Of a stretch of 64,000 nt of DNA, positions 58,761 through 64,000 are shown piece by piece. A program made the translations under genes and the position numbers. The notes below the pieces were generated by a model. The model ran no database searches. It worked only from the letters and a program-made list of their open reading frames with translations, and was not told the DNA's origin. How positions within the stretch are numbered: position 1 is the first letter of the stretch; each line of letters starts with the position of its first letter. Origin of the DNA: Laetiporus sulphureus 93-53 (Eukaryota > Basidiomycota > Agaricomycetes > Polyporales > Laetiporaceae); contig NW_024468567.1 of assembly GCF_001632365.1 (NCBI RefSeq), positions 47,257 to 111,256 of the forward strand, in the 5' to 3' direction.

Positions 58761-60193
58761 GACAGCCTCAGAGAAAGGAATTGTATCAAAAAGTCAACAG
58801 GGGGCTTCTATCTCATGCCACCACCATCAACTAAGTCAGTGTGATCCTCATGAGAAGAGAGACTCCATGCAAGACAACTGAGAGCCCAGCCAGCATCATA
58901 AACATGCCTGATCAACAGAACAGCAGAGACAGGCTAATGCATCCATCAGCTTCAAGCAGGTCAATGCATGACGAGATGTAAGAGAGTTTATGTGCATTGA
59001 AGATATGTGGCCAACAGTGATCGAGATAGATATCGAAATTAATGTGGCTGTCATATGCCCACATTTTGATCAACAGCTTCTAAAGTCAAATATGGCTAAT
59101 TCACTGAAAATAAGCCAGTCCTGTGTGAGAAAAGATCTTGCAATGAATCAGTTTGGTCTGACCTAGAGCAGATACTTCTATATTTAATGAAAAAAATGAA
59201 CTGGACTTCAGTCCAGTATGGTTTGTGAGCTTTTTCATGGCTCAACCATCAGCACTTCATGCATGATGGATGAACTGTTTAACCTAGCTCATTTCACATA
59301 AACTCTTTCTACAGCCAGTGATGGTGGGTGAGCAATATGGTTTGCATTGATGAGCTGCATTCTTTCTACAAAATGTTCATGTATTCATTTTCTCTCTTTC
59401 CCAAGCCTGTCTGGAGAGATACTCAGACTCCTTGTCTCCAGATGCATAGAAGGCTTCAACTTTCATCCTTCTTCTCTCTAATAACTTCTCTGTCCCTGCC
59501 AACCTTCAACACGCATTCCTGCTGACCTTGCTCTTTTTATGAGACCTTCATTCTCTTGACTGCTCAAGCATGACTCACCTTGACCATGAATTCAAAGACT
59601 CAAAAGCATGGTCAGACTTAATAGAAGATATGTACACTGTGATTAATTTAGCGTGCATGCAGAGAACTAACCCACTCATTGTGCAAAAGCGAAACATTGA
59701 CATCTGCTCATTAATATCACTTATGTGCAAATTGAATGCATCCAGAGCATGTTGACCACCACTGTTTGTGATGATATAGTCATGTGTATGTGTCGAACAT
59801 CATTCTCTCACATTTATGATATGCATTTCCACTTTACCTATTATTATGTATCACCTCCGACCCTCATATCTTTAATTTAGACAATGATCCAAGATGCAAC
59901 AATTGACAAACTTTATGTTCCAACCATCTTTCTTCATGCTTAGCTTAAGCACATGTCTATCAAACTAATGTGGGCACATTTCAGATTATAGCATCAGATT
60001 GTCACTCATCACTTATATCATGCAGCATCCTTCATTGAATCAAGCTCACAGTCAATATCAAACAAATTGCACTTCATGTGAGATTTAAAGGGATATGGCA
60101 AGTCTTATATGCACTAATGTCAGACCTCACACAGTGGTTAACATGACAACTAAAGCAATCTAGAGCAGACATTATAAAATACAGCCATCACAG
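58761..60193. other. No gene seen
   Basis: Short frames only (59328-59525, 59570-59755). No motif. The right end may hold the lost N-terminal part of the transposase tail that follows. Confidence 0.35.
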
Positions 60194-60418
60194 CCCACCT
60201 TGAACCCACACATCGAACATGAGATGCACTTCTAGATTAATCTCAAAAGAAAGCTTGCAGAGTATCAGGAGCCACCAAAGAAAATTTCTGAGTTGTGAAA
60301 AAGAGTGAAGAAGGAATGGGAGGCTATTGGAAAAAAGGTGTGTCAGAATTTAATTAAACATATGTCGAGGAGGGTGAATGCAGTGGTGAAGGCAAAGGGA
60401 TGCTATACCAAGTACTGA
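60194..60418 (+). pseudogene. Tc1/mariner transposase, C-terminal 75 codons
   Basis: One frame reads PTLNPHIEHEMHF, a stop, INLKRKLAEYQEPPKKISEL, a stop, KRVKKEWEAIGKKVCQNLIK and HMSRRVNAVVKAKGCYTKY before TGA. This matches the last part of Tc1-type transposases (SPDLNPIEHxW...LxxxW..I...xxLxxSMPxRxxxVxxAKGxxTKY). The Glu of PIEH is still readable. It is a different copy from the one at 27001-28536, whose C-terminus is not readable this far. The rest of the element and its TIRs were not found. Confidence 0.75.
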
Positions 60419-60567
60419 AAGTATAAGTTTTATAGAACCTGGATACGTGCTATAAAACTGTGAATAAGAGTGACTCTTAAAAATTAGTAAATAAAAAATT
60501 GTTCGAAATATCAGAGCACTGCATTAGAAAGCCATGATGATAAATGTTCAATTGAGCCCTTATTTAA

Positions 60568-61450
60568 CTTGGGTAAGAGGGCCATTTCTGGCAGGAATGA
60601 TTCCTGAGGTCCTGATATTCTTCATAATGTATTTTATAAGTTTATCATGATATTCACCACATTGATTGACGGTTACATATTGTTACTCACATTGAAATAT
60701 CAGTCTCTTTGACAGAGATCAAGGATGGTATGATTGTTCGAGAAGCAGCTGTATTTAAAGTGACAATGGTTTATGGCAAAGACCACAGTTAAAGGCAATG
60801 GTGTGTAGCAGACTGTATTTTCATTATTGAAGGTCAGGCTAAGCAGAGTTTAGTGTAGATTGCTACAAAGCTAAATCTACCATGTGCTTTGTTGACAAGA
60901 GTAGGGTGTTCCATCTTCACAGGGTATTCTATTGTTGGAGTATTACCTGTAACAACTTCATCATTGTACTGTGTTTGACCATTAATGACAACAAACCTTG
61001 CAGTGAAATGAAACTCACTAAAATAAATCATACTGCACAAGTGATATTTTATGCCTTGTTCTTCAATGCACACAGCAGGATTTAGCTGAATTTGCTTCTG
61101 ATTTGTTATAAATGCTCAGAAGTCAGTGATGTTGGCAAATACATATCTTCAGACCAGTCTTTTATTGCAGCTTTGACATGCAAAGTGTGTCTTTTTTTAA
61201 AAAAGAAAAAGGGCTTGCAGCCATTCTGAAAGCTTTTCATTTTTTGAAGAACCTAACTTAACAGAGGACTTTCTTAAAAGTGATAAACTGCAGTCCTATA
61301 AATAAATGGAAGCATCTTCTGCATTCATGACTACATTGCAATGGTGACAATGAAGTTGGATGGTAACATTAGAAGATGAAGACTGAAACATGGCAGAACA
61401 TAAGCTGTAGATATCTGTTTCATCTTTTCCAGTGGTGGAAAATGCTGCAG
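60568..61450 (-). mobile_element. Helitron 3' part with C19-like domain remnant
   Basis: The minus strand starts with DIYSLCSAMFQSSSS and LHCHHCNV near 61400-61320. After shifts comes the frame 61073-60834 (EEQGIKYHLCSMIYFSEFHF, TARFVVINGQTQYNDEVVTG) with the His box. The tail follows, with a perfect 7-bp hairpin CAGGAAT-C-ATTCCTG, GCCAGAAATGGC and CCTCTTACCCAAG, then T. Upstream it is fused to the tandem array at 61560-62190. Confidence 0.75.
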
Positions 61451-61559
61451 AGTCTGCAATGTGTAATAAGAGCTTTAGATTGTGTTAACATGGGTGAGGT
61501 CAATCCCCTTGCCCAAAATGTCATGAACCTTGGCAGAACTGCAAGATATCTGCCATTTT

Positions 61560-62190
61560 GAACAGTGGCCTTAGAAGGGCTTTCCATTATCTGAAACTTA
61601 GTTGAGGCCACCATTCAGGTCCCTGAATCTCTCTGATATCCTTCCTGAGCATTCAATCTACACCTCCAGAATGTTATGAAACTTGACAGTACTGCATGGT
61701 TTGAGCAGTGTCAAGATATTCAGAGTGGCCTCAGGAATGCTTTCCATTATCTGAAACTTGGTTGAGGCCACCATTCACGTCACTAAAGCACTCTGATTTT
61801 TTCCTGAGCATTCAATCTACACCCCCAGAATGTCACGAATGTTGGTGGAACTGCAAGACATCTGCCATTTTGAACTGTGTTGAAATATTCAGAGCAACCT
61901 CAGAAGAGCTTTCCATTATCTGAAATTTGGGTGAGGCCTCCATTCAGGTCCCTACACCTCTCTGATATTCTTCCTGAGCATTCAATCTACACCACCAGAA
62001 TGTCATGAACCTTGACAGTACTGCATGATTTGAGCTGTGTTGAAATATTCAGAGGGGTCTCAGAAGAGCTTTCCATTATCTGAAACTTGGTTGAGGCCAC
62101 CATTCATATTCCTAAGCCTCTCTGATATGCTTTCTGAGCATTGAATCTACACCCCCAGAATGTCACGAATGTTGGTGAAACTGCTGTCAT
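61560..62190 (-). repeat. About 160-170 bp tandem repeat next to a Helitron end
   Basis: Markers TTTCCATTATCTGAAA at 61581, 61741, 61910 and 62070 give spacings of 160, 169 and 160. It is homologous to 20045-20504. Four units are visible plus a partial one. Confidence 0.85.
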
Positions 62191-62529
62191 GAACCTTGGT
62201 GATTATTCATTGTTATTTCTCAACTCAGAAACTGCAGCCTGTTGCATGGCCTAGATAGTTCAGATTCATACTTCTGCTATTGGCAGTGCTAAAGCTAAGG
62301 TAGATACCCTAGTCCTGACTTTCTCTAGATAGGTCATGTGTATCAATCTGTTGAATGCAATGCTTTTCATGTCTGCTGCCTTCTGCCACTCCCTGAATGG
62401 TTGACACATTCTCAATGTCTCACTGCACTTCCATCAGATCATGATGGCACGTCTAACCTAAGACAATGGTGTGCAACATCTTTTGAACCAGAAACGTAAG
62501 CAGGGTACAGCAAAGCACTTTTCCTGGAG

Positions 62530-64000
62530 GCACAGGACCAAAAATTGCTGCACTTTGATTTGCACATCTGTCGAGAAAAATGCACTCAGGTTAAAGGCCC
62601 AGAAGAAGAGAAAGAAGTATACTGATGCTATTAATGAGGCATGCTGAGCACTTTGGGAGCTAGCAGAGTCCCTCAAAGACTGCTTCAATAATCATGATGC
62701 CAACTACTATTACTGTGAGTTGATGCAGAGTGCACGTATCACTGAAAAGAAGAGAGCCATCAATCGTTGGAATGCATTTCTGCACAAGGAGGTAGCTCAG
62801 TTAAATGAAGGTAAGTGACAAGTATCCATTCCATGATATGATACCAAGTTACCCGATGAAGAGACATGCAAGAGTGTTGCAGCCTATACTTCAATGATCT
62901 CAGCAATGTCACAGGCCATGTCTAAGGAAGAAAGAATCAAGGCTACTGAGGATTCGATTGAGAAGTTAGAGGATCTACATGAGATGAAGTCTCACACGAG
63001 GCATAACATGGAGATTAATGCATTTTGTGATGCTCATGGGACCCTGAGAAGCCTTGACTGTGAGGTGAGTACAGTTATCACAGTTTTTCCACTACAATAT
63101 ACCTTTGGCATCATGCCAAGGTATAAACCTTAGACATGACACAAGACAAAGATGTCACAGGAAGCCACTTACAATCCACCAGGAACACATTCAGTCATGT
63201 GACCTAGACAAGCGCCCACACTAGCACCTCTAGCACGTGACCCCTAACTAGCACTCAACTACGATCACTGAAGTCCACAAGGCTCAGCTATCCCATGTGA
63301 CATCGAGGCACCTTACTAAGTAGTAGACATCTCATTGGCCACTCAATAGTGGTCCCACTTCAGTCACCGACAAGGTGGCATCATGTTATACAATTATCTC
63401 ATTGGATAATCTCACAGCCAAAGTGAGTAGTTGTCATGGCGAGACCAGAACCATTACTGGTTCTGGCATTATGTTCACATGTAAGATACCAGAGGTCCCA
63501 CAGTAGCACAAGTGCCAGGGGCCCTGCCATACATGTATATAAGCACCTATGAGGAACTGGGTATCCTCAGTTTCATTCATCAATTTTATGAGGCCTAACA
63601 GCCACCACCTCTCTTTTGTGTGCGATAAGGCAAAGGGTCCTTTGAACCCCTTCTTGCTTCATATCATCATCCACCACTGGTGATGAGTCACAGGATGCAG
63701 GCAGCACCTTGCAGCCAGCTTCTTGCCTTCTCAGGCAGGAGTCACAATGCACCGTAACAACAGTCTAGATTTTGCAAGTGCTTCCTCTCATCACGACATC
63801 ATGATCAGATGAAAGCCCTTAGTCGGTGCACTGGTGTTGAAATTCTGGTCTTTGCCGTGAGATCAGACCTTCAACAATACTCCAGGCCATATATTTTCTT
63901 CACCAACAATCACCTTCCTGAATATTTTGAATTCACCACTAAGAGCACCGCAACTGACTTTGCAATGCACATGGAGTCATCCATGCTCTCTGATGTTGAA
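62530..64000 (+). pseudogene. RWNAFL-type repeat protein, interrupted by an LTR
   Basis: Exon 1 reads LKAQKKRKKYTDAINEAC, a stop, ALWELAESLKDCFNNHDAN and EKKRAINRWNAFLHKEVAQL. Donor GTAAGT lies at 62811 and a likely acceptor TTGCAG near 62881. Exon 2 is MSKEERIKATEDSIEKLEDL with THTRHNMEINAF-like text, ending at GTGAGT (63065). After the LTR-like insertion the frame resumes as MKALSRCTGVEILVFAVRSD, LQQYSRPYIFFTNNHLPEYF and ATDFAMHMESSMLSDVE, running off the window end. The RWNAFL box with a following EE(R/K)I.AT helix recalls HMG-box-like proteins frequent in basidiomycete repeats. Role unknown. One stop only, so relatively young. Confidence 0.5.
63153..63750. repeat. LTR-like insertion (ends provisional)
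   Basis: It starts TGTCACAGGAAGCCACTTAC, carries several GTGACC/GTGACAT motifs and a TATA box (CATGTATATAAGC, about 63532-63544), then a pyrimidine-rich, promoter-like stretch. It lies in what should be an intron of the RWNAFL gene. No second LTR, target duplication or retroelement ORF is in view. It shares only TGTCACAG with the LTRs at 23363 and 31050. Confidence 0.45.

Overview
The window looks like a transposon-packed, gene-poor stretch of a filamentous fungus, most likely a basidiomycete (Agaricomycetes). The main reasons are a Pif1-type Helitron helicase, a Plavaka-type transposase, a chromodomain Ty3/Gypsy element, an RWNAFL-type repeat protein, a RecQ-like helicase and 35-75 bp GT-AG introns. 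The taxonomic call is an inference from family content. I see no convincing intact protein-coding gene, no rRNA, no tRNA and no CRISPR. Most coding traces are pseudogenes broken by stops and frameshifts. Several stops look like C-to-T or G-to-A changes (CGA to TGA, CAG to TAG, TGG to TAG), and CpG is scarce by eye except in a few islands. That fits methylation- or RIP-like decay.

Layout. 1-5.3 kb: decayed coding remnants. 5.4-9.5 kb: the first copy of a CACTG-ended TAGTACTA repeat, then copies A and B of a repeat family I cannot name, called here the KVVS family. Copy B has an expanded 33-bp hairpin minisatellite. 9.5-15.4 kb: a short CpG-rich patch and two large unrecognised pseudogenes on opposite strands. 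15.4-18.3 kb: KVVS copy C. 20.0-20.8 kb: a tandem repeat joined to a Helitron 3' end. 21.8-23.3 kb: a Plavaka transposase that runs into an LTR. 23.4-31.5 kb: a minus-strand chromodomain Gypsy element with a C-terminal dUTPase-like domain, broken by a Tc1/mariner element with TA target-site duplication. 31.5-34.7 kb: an unrecognised spliced pseudogene and a small spliced gene start. 35.3-41.6 kb: a 5'-truncated Helitron whose tail is apparently split by a giant inverted satellite. 41.6-42.4 kb: the second TAGTACTA repeat. 42.5-46.8 kb: an unknown pseudogene and an RRM-domain pseudogene. 47.2-49.4 kb: KVVS copy D. 50.6-52.8 kb: a second, more decayed Helitron. 52.8-56.8 kb: a RecQ-like helicase pseudogene flanked by direct repeat arrays. 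56.8-58.8 kb: a small TIR element, a spliced pseudogene and the third TAGTACTA repeat. 60.2-62.2 kb: a Tc1 transposase tail, then a minus-strand Helitron end with its tandem repeat. 62.5-64 kb: an RWNAFL-type gene apparently interrupted by an LTR-like insertion.

The elements are related as layers of insertion. Mariner sits inside Gypsy, and Gypsy abuts Plavaka. The inverted satellite appears to sit inside a Helitron. Helitron 3' ends abut other arrays at exact points. The least explained material is the four-copy KVVS repeat with its shared small ORF, the TAGTACTA elements and the large inverted satellite.
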